A stretch of DNA of 64,000 nucleotides from Olleya sp. Hel_I_94 (GCF_007827365.1 NZ_VISI01000001.1:436501-500500), one strand, 5' to 3'. Counted from the stretch's first letter, positions 1-9,670 are shown. Translations and numbers: made by a program. The notes: generated by a model from the letters alone, not told the origin.

Positions 1-420
1 GTATTTTATTCCAAAGAAAATAATTAAAATTAAAACTAATAGAAAAACATCTTTACCGAAGCTTTCCCATGGATCCATTTTCATAGCATCACCAAAGCAA
101 CCACAGTCTTTTACTTTATCAAAGTACGCTGAGTAAAAGGTTAAAAATGTGAAGAATATTATCATTAATAATAAACTCCAAATTGTAAATTTAGGTTTAT
201 ATCCAATAATTAAAAATATACCTAAAAGCACCTCAAAAACGACAACTATTATTGAAATCCCTAAAGCATAAGGAATAAAAAATGGTAAATCTAAAACGGT
301 TGGCCCAAAATATTCTTCTAATTTAAAAGCAAATCCGATTGGATCATTAAGCTTTATAAATCCTGAAATAATAAAAAATATACCAACAAATATTCTTAAA
401 AAACCGACTATGTATTTCAT
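1..420 (-). CDS. DoxX-like / BT_3928-type membrane protein (partial)
   Basis: The reading frame starts with ATG at 420 and runs off the left edge, so the C-terminus is missing. The visible 140 residues contain several hydrophobic helices (about residues 3-20, 50-70, 75-97 and the last 15) and a cysteine-bearing loop that reads KDCGCFGDAMKMDPW, typical of the DoxX/MauE-related proteins of Bacteroidota. These are small four-helix inner-membrane proteins; the CGC pair suggests a thiol redox role, which is inference. It follows the DUF1599 gene by about 34 bp on the same strand, an order common in Bacteroidota, where triosephosphate isomerase usually comes next (outside this window). Confidence 0.7.
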   Translation of the reverse strand, partial: MKYIVGFLRIFVGIFFIISGFIKLNDPIGFAFKLEEYFGPTVLDLPFFIPYALGISIIVVVFEVLLGIFLIIGYKPKFTIWSLLLMIIFFTFLTFYSAYFDKVKDCGCFGDAMKMDPWESFGKDVFLLVLILIIFFGIKY

Positions 421-454
421 AACTATATATAAATATCAAATTGCAAAAGCAATT

Positions 455-994
455 TTATTGTTCTGTTAAATGTATCATTGCAAAAATGGCGTAATTAATC
501 ATGTCTTGATAATTAGCATCAATGCCTTCACTTACTATTGTTTTACCTGAATTATCTTCAATTTGCTTAACACGTAATAATTTTTGTAAAATTAAATCGG
601 TTAAACTACTAACACGCATGTCTCTCCAAGCCTCTCCATAATCATGGTTTTTGTCCTTCATTAACTGCTTTGTTGCTTTTACTTGTTCGTCATATAAAAC
701 AGTCGCTTCTTCGACTTCCAAATCTGGCTGCTCTACCACTCCTTTTTGGAGTTGTATTAATGCCATAATACAATAGTTGATAATCCCGATAAATTCGCTT
801 TGCTCACCTTCGTCAACTTTACGCACATCGTTTTGTTGCAAACCTCTAATACGTTGTGCTTTTATAAAAATTTGATCGGTTAATGATGGTAAACGTAAAA
901 TTCGCCATGCACTACCATAATCTGTCATTTTATTAATAAAAAGGTCACGACAGGTTTTTATTACAGCATCGTATTGTTTTGAAGTATCTTGCAT
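455..994 (-). CDS. DUF1599 (Nmad1-like) protein with internal duplication
   Basis: 179 residues made of two similar halves. The first carries KMTDYGSAWRILRLPSLTD (22-40) and INYCIMALI (72-80); the second carries NHDYGEAWRDMRVSSLTD (116-133) and INYAIFAMI (166-174). The DYGxAWR..R..SLTD signature is that of DUF1599, also called nucleotide modification associated domain 1. The function is not established. The protein is cytosolic (no signal peptide). It is divergent from folP and probably co-transcribed with the DoxX-like gene downstream. The position next to folP is a conserved housekeeping position in Bacteroidota, which argues against a recent phage origin. Confidence 0.75.
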   Translation of the reverse strand: MQDTSKQYDAVIKTCRDLFINKMTDYGSAWRILRLPSLTDQIFIKAQRIRGLQQNDVRKVDEGEQSEFIGIINYCIMALIQLQKGVVEQPDLEVEEATVLYDEQVKATKQLMKDKNHDYGEAWRDMRVSSLTDLILQKLLRVKQIEDNSGKTIVSEGIDANYQDMINYAIFAMIHLTEQ

Positions 995-1109
995 ATTTGA
1001 TAAACTCTAATTGAATTTTGCGTAAATTTCGCATAAAATTATTTAAAGTTCAAGGTTTAGGGTTTAAAGTTTTACTAACGTTATCCCAACACCATATTTA
1101 AGTGTATCA

Positions 1110-1934
1110 ATGACAATAAATTGTAAAGGCAAACTTATAGATTTAAGTACTCCAAAAGTAATGGGTATTTTAAATGTAACACCAGATTCTTTTTTTGATG
1201 GTGGACGTTATAAAGATGAAACTTCAATAATAAAACAAGTAGAAAACATGCTAAATGAAGGTGCCACGTTTATTGACGTTGGTGCTTACAGCTCAAGACC
1301 AAATGCGCCATTTGTAAGTGAAGACGAAGAATTGCAACGCATTGTACCAATAATAAAACTTTTGGTTGGTCATTTTCCAGATATTATAATATCTGTGGAC
1401 ACCTTTAGAAGTCAAGTAGCAAAAGCAACTATTATTGAAGGTGCTGCTTTAATTAATGATATTTCGGCAGGTTTATTAGATGACAACATGCTACCAATTA
1501 TTGCCGACTTACAAGTCCCATATATAATGATGCATATGCGTGGTACACCACAAACTATGCAAACACTAACCCAATACAGCAACTTAATCAAGGATATTAA
1601 TTTTTATTTTTCAGAACGTATCGCCAAAGCGCGCGAATTGGGTATTATAGATTTAATTTTAGATCCTGGTTTTGGTTTTGCTAAAACTTTAGAACAAAAT
1701 TTTGAACTTTTAAGTAAGTTTGAATTATTAAATATTGCAGAATTGCCAGTATTAGCAGGTATATCCAGAAAATCTATGATTTACAAAACCATAGATACTA
1801 CAGCAGCAAATGCTTTAAACGGAACAACCGCTTTACACGTGATTGCACTACAAAAAGGAGCTAAAATTTTGCGCGTGCACGATGTAAAAGAAGCTAAAGA
1901 ATGTATCACACTATATAACAAATTACATGCTTAA
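1110..1934 (+). CDS. folP: Dihydropteroate synthase
   Basis: 274 residues, normal length. It condenses p-aminobenzoate with dihydropterin pyrophosphate in folate synthesis. Family motifs are all present: NVTPDSF (22-28), DVGAYSSRP (56-64), SVDTFR (95-100), NDIS (116-119), MHMRG (141-145), DPGFGFAKT (185-193), GISRKS (217-222) and RVHDV (255-259). The ATG at 1110 places the first strand at the usual distance from the NVTPDSF loop. Its stop overlaps the start of the following lipoprotein gene by 8 bp, and cdaA follows, so the three form an operon. Folate genes folE and folD lie elsewhere in the window. Confidence 0.97.
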   Translation: MTINCKGKLIDLSTPKVMGILNVTPDSFFDGGRYKDETSIIKQVENMLNEGATFIDVGAYSSRPNAPFVSEDEELQRIVPIIKLLVGHFPDIIISVDTFRSQVAKATIIEGAALINDISAGLLDDNMLPIIADLQVPYIMMHMRGTPQTMQTLTQYSNLIKDINFYFSERIAKARELGIIDLILDPGFGFAKTLEQNFELLSKFELLNIAELPVLAGISRKSMIYKTIDTTAANALNGTTALHVIALQKGAKILRVHDVKEAKECITLYNKLHA

Positions 1935-2634
1935 CAGATTTATATTTATTACTGTACTATTTTTATTTTTTTCTTGCGGAAACGAAAAAGTAATACAACT
2001 ACCAGAAATACAAAATGCAGAAATAACTCAGATTTTAGACGTCTCTCCTGCTTATATTTTTTATGATGAAACCAAACAAGATAGTGTTGAGTTAAACCGA
2101 AAAAACTTAATTATTTCTACTAACTGGTTAGTAAACGTTGACAAGCGCTTAACATTAGAACAAGCGTTACCATCTATAATAAAACTACAAGAGAAGAAGC
2201 GTAATGCAACCTTGCATAAAAATGAAAAAGCTAGAAATTATTACACTTGTAATGATACTAGTATTAAAAATTTAGGCTTTATTGATTTTACTGAAGTTGT
2301 TTATCGTTTAAATTACTCTGAAACTAATTCTGAAGATATTGAAATAGATGATAACTCATTTGACATAAATCTTATTATCAATAGCCTTGAAGACATTACT
2401 ATAAATTCTTTTATTATTTCAGGAGAAACGAATTTGAATCAATTGAATAATTATCTAAAAGAAAAACTTAACGTGTTTAATCTTGACGACAAGGATCATG
2501 GAGGCGACTTTTACAATGTTCAAATACTTTTCAATAAAAATTTAAGTTTCCAAGATTACATATCTATAAAATCAAAATTAATGCGTTTAAAAAATGAAAG
2601 AACCGTTATTAATAAAATCGAGCAGATCTTTTAA
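1927..2634 (+). CDS. Lipoprotein of unknown function
   Basis: 235 residues. The N-terminus has a hydrophobic stretch ending in FFSCGNEK, a lipobox with Cys17 as the likely lipidated residue, so the protein is probably anchored in the outer or inner membrane. The rest is soluble, mixed alpha/beta and rich in Asn, Lys and Glu; no family is recognised. Within the mature part, pairs such as LEQALPSIIKLQ and an ExxTxDIxIDDN-type acidic run are visible but not diagnostic. It overlaps folP by 8 bp (ATG inside the folP stop region), which indicates translational coupling, and lies 35 bp before cdaA. Confidence 0.7.
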   Translation: MLNRFIFITVLFLFFSCGNEKVIQLPEIQNAEITQILDVSPAYIFYDETKQDSVELNRKNLIISTNWLVNVDKRLTLEQALPSIIKLQEKKRNATLHKNEKARNYYTCNDTSIKNLGFIDFTEVVYRLNYSETNSEDIEIDDNSFDINLIINSLEDITINSFIISGETNLNQLNNYLKEKLNVFNLDDKDHGGDFYNVQILFNKNLSFQDYISIKSKLMRLKNERTVINKIEQIF

Positions 2635-2669
2635 CCCAATTTTACTAATTTTACAAAAACCGCTTTTCG

Positions 2670-3455
2670 TTGGAAATATTTAAAGACATTTTAAAATTTA
2701 GTTGGATTGACATGATAGATGTTGTGCTTGTTGCACTGCTACTTTATTACGTATACAAGCTAGTTAAAGGGACTGTAGCCATTAATATTTTTATTGGTAT
2801 TGTGGTTATCTACTTTATTTACTTGACGGTTGAAGCCTTACAAATGGTTTTACTTACCAAGATTTTAGGAGGTTTTATTAGTGTCGGATTTATTGCTTTA
2901 ATTATTGTATTTCAGCAGGAAGTAAGAAAGTTTTTATTAATGGTTGGATCTACAAACTTTGCTAGTCGACGCAAGTTTTTAAGTCAGTTAAAGTTTTTAA
3001 AGATAGAACAAGGTACATCCACAGATATTGATGCTATAATCTCTGCTTGCAATAAAATGAGCAGTTCTAAAACTGGTGCTTTAATTGTTTTGGAGCGTAA
3101 TAATAATCTTGATTTTTTAGCCAATACAGGTGACGAAATGAATATTAAAGTTACACAACCAATTATAGAAAGTATCTTTTTTAAAAATAGTCCACTACAC
3201 GATGGCGCCATTATTATACAAGATAATATTGTTAAAGCAACACGTGTTATTTTACCTGTAAACAACGAGAAAAACATTCCGCAACGTTTTGGATTACGTC
3301 ATCGTGCTGCTGTTGGTGTTACAGAGCGTACTGACGCTATTGCAATTGCAGTAAGTGAAGAAACTGGACAGATTTCATGCTTTAGAAATGGCGAATTCCT
3401 TCCGTTTGAAAACACTATTGAATTAGCTCAAATTTTGAAAGATGATTTAGAGTAG
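2670..3455 (+). CDS. cdaA: Diadenylate cyclase CdaA (DacA)
   Basis: 261 residues. It makes cyclic di-AMP from two ATP at the inner membrane. Three N-terminal hydrophobic helices (about 13-31, 37-55, 62-82) precede the DAC domain, whose catalytic motifs DGA (178-180) and RHR (210-212, in FGLRHRAA) are intact. The start is a TTG at 2670; no in-frame ATG precedes the first helix, and the first helix begins a few residues later, which supports it. It is the third gene after folP and the lipoprotein. The usual Firmicutes partners cdaR and glmM are not adjacent, as is normal in Bacteroidota. Confidence 0.93.
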   Translation: MEIFKDILKFSWIDMIDVVLVALLLYYVYKLVKGTVAINIFIGIVVIYFIYLTVEALQMVLLTKILGGFISVGFIALIIVFQQEVRKFLLMVGSTNFASRRKFLSQLKFLKIEQGTSTDIDAIISACNKMSSSKTGALIVLERNNNLDFLANTGDEMNIKVTQPIIESIFFKNSPLHDGAIIIQDNIVKATRVILPVNNEKNIPQRFGLRHRAAVGVTERTDAIAIAVSEETGQISCFRNGEFLPFENTIELAQILKDDLE

Positions 3456-3528
3456 GTCTTATTTCTATTCTGTTAAACATTTTATTCTACAACCATTTTA
3501 TGCGTTTTCACCTTAATTAAAAATTATA

Positions 3529-3930
3529 ATGAACATTATTTATAACGAAAAAGAAAATACCATAGACATTAAAGATGGATTAAAGTCTCAATATTTTATG
3601 ATAAAAGCTTTGATGATTTTAAACCTATTAAACGCTATTCTTAACGTTTCTTATATTAGTGAAAGCGGAATTGGTTTTATGCAAATAATCTGGCTTATAT
3701 TAGGATTAGTATCCATAGTAGTCCTATATTTTTTCATTTTTAAAAAATCAAGTCAAGAAAAAATTGATACAAAAACAATTGTTAGTTTGACAGAAAAAAA
3801 AGTCTTTGGTGCAAAACGATTATCACTACAATTAACCAATGGAAAACATCGTGATTTGGCTTACTTAAAATCTTCTGAAGAAATTATTAAAGTAAAAAAA
3901 ATGCTTAGTAAATTAGGCATCTCTGCTTAA
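3529..3930 (+). CDS. Small two-helix membrane protein, unknown
   Basis: 133 residues with two membrane helices (about 22-42 and 50-71) followed by a basic, soluble C-terminal domain of about 60 residues that may have a PH-like fold; this last point is inference from its strand pattern. No family recognised. It lies 73 bp after cdaA on the same strand and converges with the ABC exporter gene. No terminator-like hairpin is visible before or after it, so read-through from the folP-cdaA operon is possible. Confidence 0.6.
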   Translation: MNIIYNEKENTIDIKDGLKSQYFMIKALMILNLLNAILNVSYISESGIGFMQIIWLILGLVSIVVLYFFIFKKSSQEKIDTKTIVSLTEKKVFGAKRLSLQLTNGKHRDLAYLKSSEEIIKVKKMLSKLGISA

Positions 3931-3988
3931 TTATAATATAATCAACTAAATACTAGTTACTTTTCTATATTATTTGGTTTATCAAAAA

Positions 3989-5764
3989 TTAACTAGCCAC
4001 CTTTTCTGCTTGCAAAAACTGTACTTCGTATAAGTTTTTATAATAGCCATTTTCTTTTTTAAGCAACTCGGCATGTGTTCCTTGCTCTACAATTAAACCA
4101 GCATCCATAACAATAATATTATCTGCTTTTTGGATAGTTGCTAATCTGTGTGCAATAACTATAGAGGTACGACCTTTAGTAATTTTCTCTGTTGCTGTTT
4201 GTATTAATTGTTCTGAATACGAATCCACAGATGACGTTGCTTCATCTAATACCAAAATACTTGGGTTAGTTACATAGGCACGTAAAAAAGAGATTAATTG
4301 GCGTTGTCCAGAAGACAACATAACACCTCTTTCCTTTACATTGTAATGGTAACCATTTGGAAGACTCATTATAAAATCATGTATCCCAATATCCTTAGCT
4401 GCTTTGACCACATCAGCTTCGGTAATATTTGGATTACTAAGTGTAATATTGTTTAAAATGGTATCTGCAAACAAAAACACATCTTGAAGCACTACTGCTA
4501 TTTGCTGTCTTAAAGAGACTAATGTATACTCTTTAATATCTATATTATCCACTGCTATGCTACCCGAATTAATTTCGTAAAAACGGTTTAACAAGTTAAT
4601 AACTGTACTTTTTCCTGCTCCTGTAGCACCAACAATAGCAACCGTATCTCCAACATTAACATTAAAACTGATCCCTTTTAAAACTTCTTCATCCTCCACA
4701 TAACTAAAGTGTACATTTTTAAAATTAATAGCTCCTTTAAAGTTATCTGCTATTAAGTTTCCAGCATTATCAATATGCGATGTTGTATCTAATATTTTAA
4801 ATACACGATTTGAGGCAATCATACCCATTTGCAGCGTATTAAACTTATCTGCTATTTGACGTAATGGTCTAAACAACATTGGGATCATGGTAATAAACAT
4901 AAATAAATCTCCAGGTGTAACATTACTACCTTCAACTAAAATATTTAAACCACCAAACCACACCACTAAACCTGTTGTTAGCGATCCTAAAAATTCTGCA
5001 ATCGGAAAAAATATCGAGTTATACCAAACCGTTTTTAACCACGCTTTTTTATGACGATTATTAATTTCTTTAAAGTTTTTATACTCGGTATCTTCTCTTG
5101 TAAACAGTTGTAAAATTTTCATACCTGTTACACGCTCCTGCACAAACGAATTTAGGTTAGAGACCTCATTACGTACATCTTCAAACGCACGTTTCATGTA
5201 ACGCTGAAAAATTTTAGTTGCAAATAAAACAATTGGTAAGGTCACAAATACAATTAAACTTAATTGCCAGTTGTAATATAACATTGCACCAGATATAACA
5301 ACCATAACTAATAAATCTCTAACAATGGTAAATAAACCATCACCAAAAACAGATGCAATACGTTCCATATCTGTAACAGCTCTTGTTATTAAAACACCTA
5401 CTGAAGAGGTGTTAAAATATTTCATCCTGAAGCTTAAAATATGGTCAAATAGTTTAACACGTATGTCTTTTACCATTTTTAAGCCTAACCAAGACGAGTA
5501 AAATATAAAAAACAATTGTAGCAAAACTTGTGCTACCAATAGCACAACCATTAATACTATAAGATATACAAAACCACTGTAATCTTTTTTAACAAGATGC
5601 TCGTCAATAATTTCTCTAAGTAAAACAGGTGTTGCAATACTTAAAGCACCTAAAATTAAAACAGACACTATTAATGCGTAAAAAACGGTTCTGTAAGGTT
5701 TTGTGTATTTAAACAAACGTTTAAATAGTTGTAAATCAAAAATGTTTTCTTTAGTCTTAGTCAT
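3989..5764 (-). CDS. ABC exporter, fused permease and ATPase (MsbA/LmrA type)
   Basis: 591 residues. The N-terminal half (about 20-320) has six membrane helices of a type I exporter; the C-terminal half is the nucleotide-binding domain with Walker A GATGAGKST (about 378-386), the signature LSSGQRQL (about 482-489), Walker B ILVLDEATSSVD (about 501-512) and the H-loop IAHRLATI. It is a half-transporter that would work as a homodimer in the inner membrane. The substrate cannot be read from sequence; lipid, drug or peptide export are all possible. Its ATG overlaps the truA stop by 8 bp, so the two are coupled. Confidence 0.93.
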   Translation of the reverse strand: MTKTKENIFDLQLFKRLFKYTKPYRTVFYALIVSVLILGALSIATPVLLREIIDEHLVKKDYSGFVYLIVLMVVLLVAQVLLQLFFIFYSSWLGLKMVKDIRVKLFDHILSFRMKYFNTSSVGVLITRAVTDMERIASVFGDGLFTIVRDLLVMVVISGAMLYYNWQLSLIVFVTLPIVLFATKIFQRYMKRAFEDVRNEVSNLNSFVQERVTGMKILQLFTREDTEYKNFKEINNRHKKAWLKTVWYNSIFFPIAEFLGSLTTGLVVWFGGLNILVEGSNVTPGDLFMFITMIPMLFRPLRQIADKFNTLQMGMIASNRVFKILDTTSHIDNAGNLIADNFKGAINFKNVHFSYVEDEEVLKGISFNVNVGDTVAIVGATGAGKSTVINLLNRFYEINSGSIAVDNIDIKEYTLVSLRQQIAVVLQDVFLFADTILNNITLSNPNITEADVVKAAKDIGIHDFIMSLPNGYHYNVKERGVMLSSGQRQLISFLRAYVTNPSILVLDEATSSVDSYSEQLIQTATEKITKGRTSIVIAHRLATIQKADNIIVMDAGLIVEQGTHAELLKKENGYYKNLYEVQFLQAEKVAS

Positions 5765-6506
5765 TTAATTTTATAGTATCAGGATACTCAACTTTTATTA
5801 GATATAAACCTTTAGCAGGTACGGAATAACCAGCTTCACTTCTATTTTTAGATTGTATTATTGTATGCATGTCGTTAACTTCCAACTTACCAATACCAAT
5901 ATTTATTAGCGTACCAACAATTGCTCTAACCATATTACGCAAAAAACGATCTGCTTTAATTGTAAAATGAATTTCGTCCTCTACCACATCCCATTTTGCC
6001 TCCATAATATCACAATTATAGGTATGTACATCTGTATTAGACTTACTAAAGCACTGAAAATCTGTGTAATCAAATAATATTTTAGTCGCTTGATTAAGCT
6101 TATCAATATCTAAAGACTGTTTTAAAAAATAAGTCTGATCAAAATTAAAAGGACTTTTCCTTAACGCAATTCTATAAACATAAGCTCTGCTAGTTGCATG
6201 AAAACGAGCATGAGCGTCTGGTATTACCTTAAATATGGACTGAATAGCCACATCTTTAGGTAAAAAAGAATTTAATTTATACTGCAACGTGTCAATTTTA
6301 AATGCAACATCTGTATCCATATGAGCAAACAACTGTTTGGCATGTACACCTGCATCTGTACGTCCTGCTCCCATAACAGTAATAGTTTCTCCTAAAATAG
6401 TTGATAGTGCTTTTTCTAAAACTTCTTGTACAGATATAGCGTTGGGCTGATTTTGCCAACCATGATAATTTGTTCCGTTATAAGCGAGTTCTATAAAATA
6501 GCGCAA
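5757..6506 (-). CDS. truA: tRNA pseudouridine(38-40) synthase TruA
   Basis: It modifies uridines 38-40 in the tRNA anticodon stem. From a TTG start at 6506 the protein has 249 residues and begins MRYFIELAYNGTNYHGWQ, exactly where family members begin; a longer frame to 6563 would add 19 hydrophobic residues without homology and is rejected. The catalytic aspartate lies in GAGRTDAGVHA (Asp51), and the C-terminal FLRNMVRAIVGTL motif is present. The stop overlaps the ABC exporter start by 8 bp. This TTG start is one of several non-ATG starts in the window. Confidence 0.94.
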   Translation of the reverse strand: MRYFIELAYNGTNYHGWQNQPNAISVQEVLEKALSTILGETITVMGAGRTDAGVHAKQLFAHMDTDVAFKIDTLQYKLNSFLPKDVAIQSIFKVIPDAHARFHATSRAYVYRIALRKSPFNFDQTYFLKQSLDIDKLNQATKILFDYTDFQCFSKSNTDVHTYNCDIMEAKWDVVEDEIHFTIKADRFLRNMVRAIVGTLINIGIGKLEVNDMHTIIQSKNRSEAGYSVPAKGLYLIKVEYPDTIKLND

Positions 6507-6660
6507 GAAAGCTGTATTTTTACATTCTAAAAAGCAAAGATAATACAAACACAGAAGCTTCAACTCACAAGCCTAAAGTTTTAAGAATAGTTTACAAAAA
6601 AATAAATTTAAGTTTAGCACTTTTGCAGAAACAGATCCGCCCGAAAAAATTTTGGAATAA

Positions 6661-7155
6661 ATGAAAAAAATATTACTACTATCAGACACACATAGTCATA
6701 TAGATGATGCTGTACTTAGTCACGTCAAACAAGCTGACGAAGTCTGGCATGCTGGAGATATTGGTGACCTTAAAGTTACAGATGCTATTAAAGCATTAAA
6801 ACCACTTCGTGCTGTTTGGGGTAACATTGATAATAATAAAGCTAGAGCTGAATTCCCTGAAAACAATCGGTTTACTATTGAAGGTGTTGATGTTTGGATT
6901 ACACACATTGGAGGATATCCAAATAGATACAATATTAGGGTAAGAGAGGAAATTACTAAAAATCCACCTAAATTATTTATTTGTGGACACTCACATATAT
7001 TAAAAGTAATACAGGATAAAAAACTAGGTTTATTACACATGAATCCAGGAGCAATTGGCATCCATGGTTTTCATAATGTACGTACCATGTTACGCTTTAC
7101 CATTGATAATGGTAAAATTGAAAATCTAGAAGTTATTGAATATCCAAGAAAATAA
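6661..7155 (+). CDS. YfcE/MJ0936-type metallophosphoesterase
   Basis: 164 residues, a compact two-metal calcineurin-like phosphoesterase. Metal-binding motifs in order: SDTHSH (Asp9, His11), HAGDIGD (30-36), GNID (54-57), THIGG (His82) and GHSH (109-112). Family members act as phosphodiesterases on small substrates; the natural substrate is unknown. It is cytosolic, transcribed alone, divergent from truA, and followed at once by a strong terminator. Confidence 0.9.
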   Translation: MKKILLLSDTHSHIDDAVLSHVKQADEVWHAGDIGDLKVTDAIKALKPLRAVWGNIDNNKARAEFPENNRFTIEGVDVWITHIGGYPNRYNIRVREEITKNPPKLFICGHSHILKVIQDKKLGLLHMNPGAIGIHGFHNVRTMLRFTIDNGKIENLEVIEYPRK

Positions 7156-7157
7156 AA

Positions 7158-7184
7158 AAACCGAAGCTTTCGCTTCGGTTTTTT
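7158..7184 (+). terminator. Terminator of the phosphoesterase gene
   Basis: CCGAAGC (7161-7167), loop of four, GCTTCGG (7172-7178), flanked by an A-run and a T-run. Nearly symmetrical, so it could also stop transcription of the converging DUF4293 gene. Confidence 0.85.
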
Positions 7185-7213
7185 CTCGCACTAATACTAC
7201 TAAGATGTTAGGT

Positions 7214-7627
7214 TTAACGTAGACGATCTACAGATTTTACAAGATCTTCATCCTTCTTAATGGCTCTATTTGATAAAATCAAAAAGACGATAGAAATAAC
7301 AGGGAGGAAAATCGCAACACCTTTCTCTGAAACATCATTTGCTTCTCCAGATGCATTTAGTATTCGATACACGAAAAATCCTAGTAAAATTAAATTTAAT
7401 ATCTGATTAAGTCGTCCCAGCATAAATTGAGACTTTCTATTTTTAAAGCTAAATATTGAAACTAATGCTAATAACGCTGATGCCAAAAACAAACCAAAAA
7501 CAAGTAGCTCATCTTTTGCAAACACAACAACCTCATTAGTTGTTGTCCATAACTCAAAGACAAAAATAAGTCCACCAGAAATTGCAGCAACAATTAATAA
7601 ATATATGGTTTGTATACGTTGTAACAT
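7214..7627 (-). CDS. DUF4293 membrane protein
   Basis: 137 residues with four predicted membrane helices (about 7-26, 42-61, 72-92 and 102-120) and a charged tail. The N-terminus MLQRIQTIYLLI is typical for DUF4293, a family restricted to Bacteroidota whose gene habitually sits divergent from rho, as here. No biochemical function is known. The conserved pairing with rho across the phylum suggests shared control of the 260 bp intergenic region, but nothing more can be inferred. Confidence 0.85.
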   Translation of the reverse strand: MLQRIQTIYLLIVAAISGGLIFVFELWTTTNEVVVFAKDELLVFGLFLASALLALVSIFSFKNRKSQFMLGRLNQILNLILLGFFVYRILNASGEANDVSEKGVAIFLPVISIVFLILSNRAIKKDEDLVKSVDRLR

Positions 7628-7763
7628 ATTAAAGTTTCAAATGGTATGAATGACAAAAATATAGTTTCTTTTATTATAAATGAAACATACATCATTAAAA
7701 ATTTAGACAATTATTAAAATGAATAAACATTAGTACTTAAATAAAAAATTAAAATAAAAGTTG

Positions 7764-7887
7764 TATAATTGCGTAACGGTTTGCAACACTCACACTAGCA
7801 AGACGTTAATTCTTCAGAAGTATATCTTATTTTCTTCAAGAAATAATCAATTCAAATTACATCAACACATAAGTTAATTCAACATCA
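7764..7887 (+). promoter_or_regulatory. Possible rho promoter and long leader
   Basis: TATAATTG at 7764-7771 is a one-mismatch version of the Bacteroidota -7 box TAnnTTTG. If it is used, the rho mRNA has a leader of about 110 nt, pyrimidine-containing and poorly structured. Rho genes elsewhere are autoregulated by attenuation in the leader; whether that holds here cannot be told from sequence. No clear -33 element is visible. Confidence 0.3.
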
Positions 7888-9573
7888 ATGTTTGAAATCT
7901 CACAATTAAAAGAAATGAAGCTACCTGAATTGCAGGATATAGCTAAAAAACTGAATGTCTCAAAGTTTCGTTCATTAAAAAAATTAGATTTAGTATATCA
8001 AATACTAGATAAGCAAGCAGCAGACCCAAAAGCTGTTTTAGAAGTAAAAAAAGAGGATACACCTGTCAAAAAAGCACCTGCTAAAACAGAAGCTTCAAAA
8101 AAGCCAGCTACGCAAAAACCAAAAAGAGCTAGAGTTAGTAAACCTGCACAACAAAAGGACAACACTAAGCAACCTCAATTAGATTTAAAACCTGAGGCAG
8201 AAGCAAAATCAGAGGTTGGAGATAAAACACCTGCAACAAAAGCACCTGCTAAACCACAACCAAAAAAACCGGTTCATAATCATCAAAAAAATAAGCAATC
8301 TAACGACAATAAAGATGATAAACAAGGTGACAACAAGCAACCTAATCGACCAAAACATAACAACCAAAAGAATCAAAAAAATAACAATCAAAAAAATGGT
8401 AACCAACATAACGGTAACAAAGACAGTCGTAACCGTTACAGAGAACCAGATTTTGAATTTGACGCAATAATAGAAAGCGAAGGAGTCTTAGACATCATGC
8501 AAGATGGCTATGGTTTTTTGCGTTCTTCAGATTATAATTACCTTTCATCACCAGATGATATTTATGTATCACAATCTCAAATCCGTTTATTTGGATTAAA
8601 AGTAGGAGATACAGTATTAGGTCAAGTAAGACCACCAAAAGAAGGCGAAAAATATTTCCCTTTAATTAAAGTAAGCAAAATAAATGGTCAAAACCCAAAT
8701 GTGGTTAGAGACCGTGTTGCTTTTGAGCATTTAACACCATTATTTCCTCAAGAAAAATTCAATATTGCAGAAAAGCAAGCGACTATTTCTACACGAATTA
8801 TGGACCTGTTTGCACCAATAGGCAAAGGACAACGTGGTATGATAGTATCACAACCAAAAACAGGTAAAACAATGCTTTTAAAGGATGTTGCCAATGCAAT
8901 TGCTGCAAACCATCCTGAAGTATACCAAATGATATTACTAATTGACGAGCGTCCTGAAGAAGTAACAGACATGCAACGTAATGTGCGTGGAGAAGTTATT
9001 GCTTCTACTTTTGATAAAGAAGCGCATGAGCATGTAAAAATTGCTAACATCGTATTAGAAAAAGCAAAACGATTGGTAGAATGTGGACATGATGTAGTAA
9101 TCTTATTAGATTCAATCACACGTTTAGCCAGAGCATACAACTCCGTACAACCAGCATCAGGAAAAATACTTTCTGGAGGTGTAGATGCAAACGCATTACA
9201 CAAACCAAAACGTTTCTTTGGAGCTGCACGTAACATAGAAAATGGAGGGTCACTAACTATTATTGCAACAGCATTAACAGAAACAGGATCTAAAATGGAC
9301 GAGGTTATCTTTGAAGAATTTAAAGGTACCGGAAATATGGAGCTACAATTAGACCGTAAAATATCTAACCGTCGTATTTTCCCTGCAATTGATTTAACAT
9401 CATCAAGTACACGTCGTGACGACATATTACTAGATGCTTCCACAATCCAACGTATGTGGGTAATGCGTAAATACCTTGCAGACATGAACCCTGTAGAAGC
9501 TATGGAATTTATAAACGACCGCTTTAAACAAACCAGAAACAACGAAGAGTTTTTAATCTCAATGAATGGTTAA
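7888..9573 (+). CDS. rho: Transcription termination factor Rho with long N-terminal insertion
   Basis: 561 residues against about 420 in E. coli. Residues 1-50 are the Rho N-terminal helical domain ([18 protein letters not shown]). About 55-185 is a low-complexity stretch, first Lys/Ala/Pro-rich, then Asn/Gln/Lys-rich. The RNA-binding CSD follows (about 195-265), then the ATPase ring with Walker A PKTGKT (about 322-327), [23 protein letters not shown] and SGGVDANAL. The enzyme is a hexameric RNA translocase that ends transcription. Large insertions of this kind are known in Bacteroidota Rho. Two overlapping frames in this region are artefacts of its composition. Confidence 0.97.
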   Translation: MFEISQLKEMKLPELQDIAKKLNVSKFRSLKKLDLVYQILDKQAADPKAVLEVKKEDTPVKKAPAKTEASKKPATQKPKRARVSKPAQQKDNTKQPQLDLKPEAEAKSEVGDKTPATKAPAKPQPKKPVHNHQKNKQSNDNKDDKQGDNKQPNRPKHNNQKNQKNNNQKNGNQHNGNKDSRNRYREPDFEFDAIIESEGVLDIMQDGYGFLRSSDYNYLSSPDDIYVSQSQIRLFGLKVGDTVLGQVRPPKEGEKYFPLIKVSKINGQNPNVVRDRVAFEHLTPLFPQEKFNIAEKQATISTRIMDLFAPIGKGQRGMIVSQPKTGKTMLLKDVANAIAANHPEVYQMILLIDERPEEVTDMQRNVRGEVIASTFDKEAHEHVKIANIVLEKAKRLVECGHDVVILLDSITRLARAYNSVQPASGKILSGGVDANALHKPKRFFGAARNIENGGSLTIIATALTETGSKMDEVIFEEFKGTGNMELQLDRKISNRRIFPAIDLTSSSTRRDDILLDASTIQRMWVMRKYLADMNPVEAMEFINDRFKQTRNNEEFLISMNG

Positions 9574-9591
9574 ACACTAAAAACATAAACT

Positions 9592-9626
9592 AAAAAAAAA
9601 GCCTTAACAATCGTTAAGGCTTTTTT
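9592..9626 (+). terminator. rho terminator
   Basis: GCCTTAAC (9601-9608), loop AATC, GTTAAGGC (9613-9620), preceded by nine A and followed by six T. Confidence 0.88.
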
Positions 9627-9670
9627 ATGCACTAGAGTAAACTCTTAAGTTTAGCAGTTTTTAATTTTAG

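Noticed and set aside
6507..6563. Longer truA start with 19 extra residues
   Set aside because: The family N-terminus begins at the TTG at 6506; the extra residues show no homology.
8748..9542. 264-residue open frame on the minus strand inside rho
   Set aside because: It is fully antisense to the conserved ATPase domain of Rho and has no recognisable features of its own.
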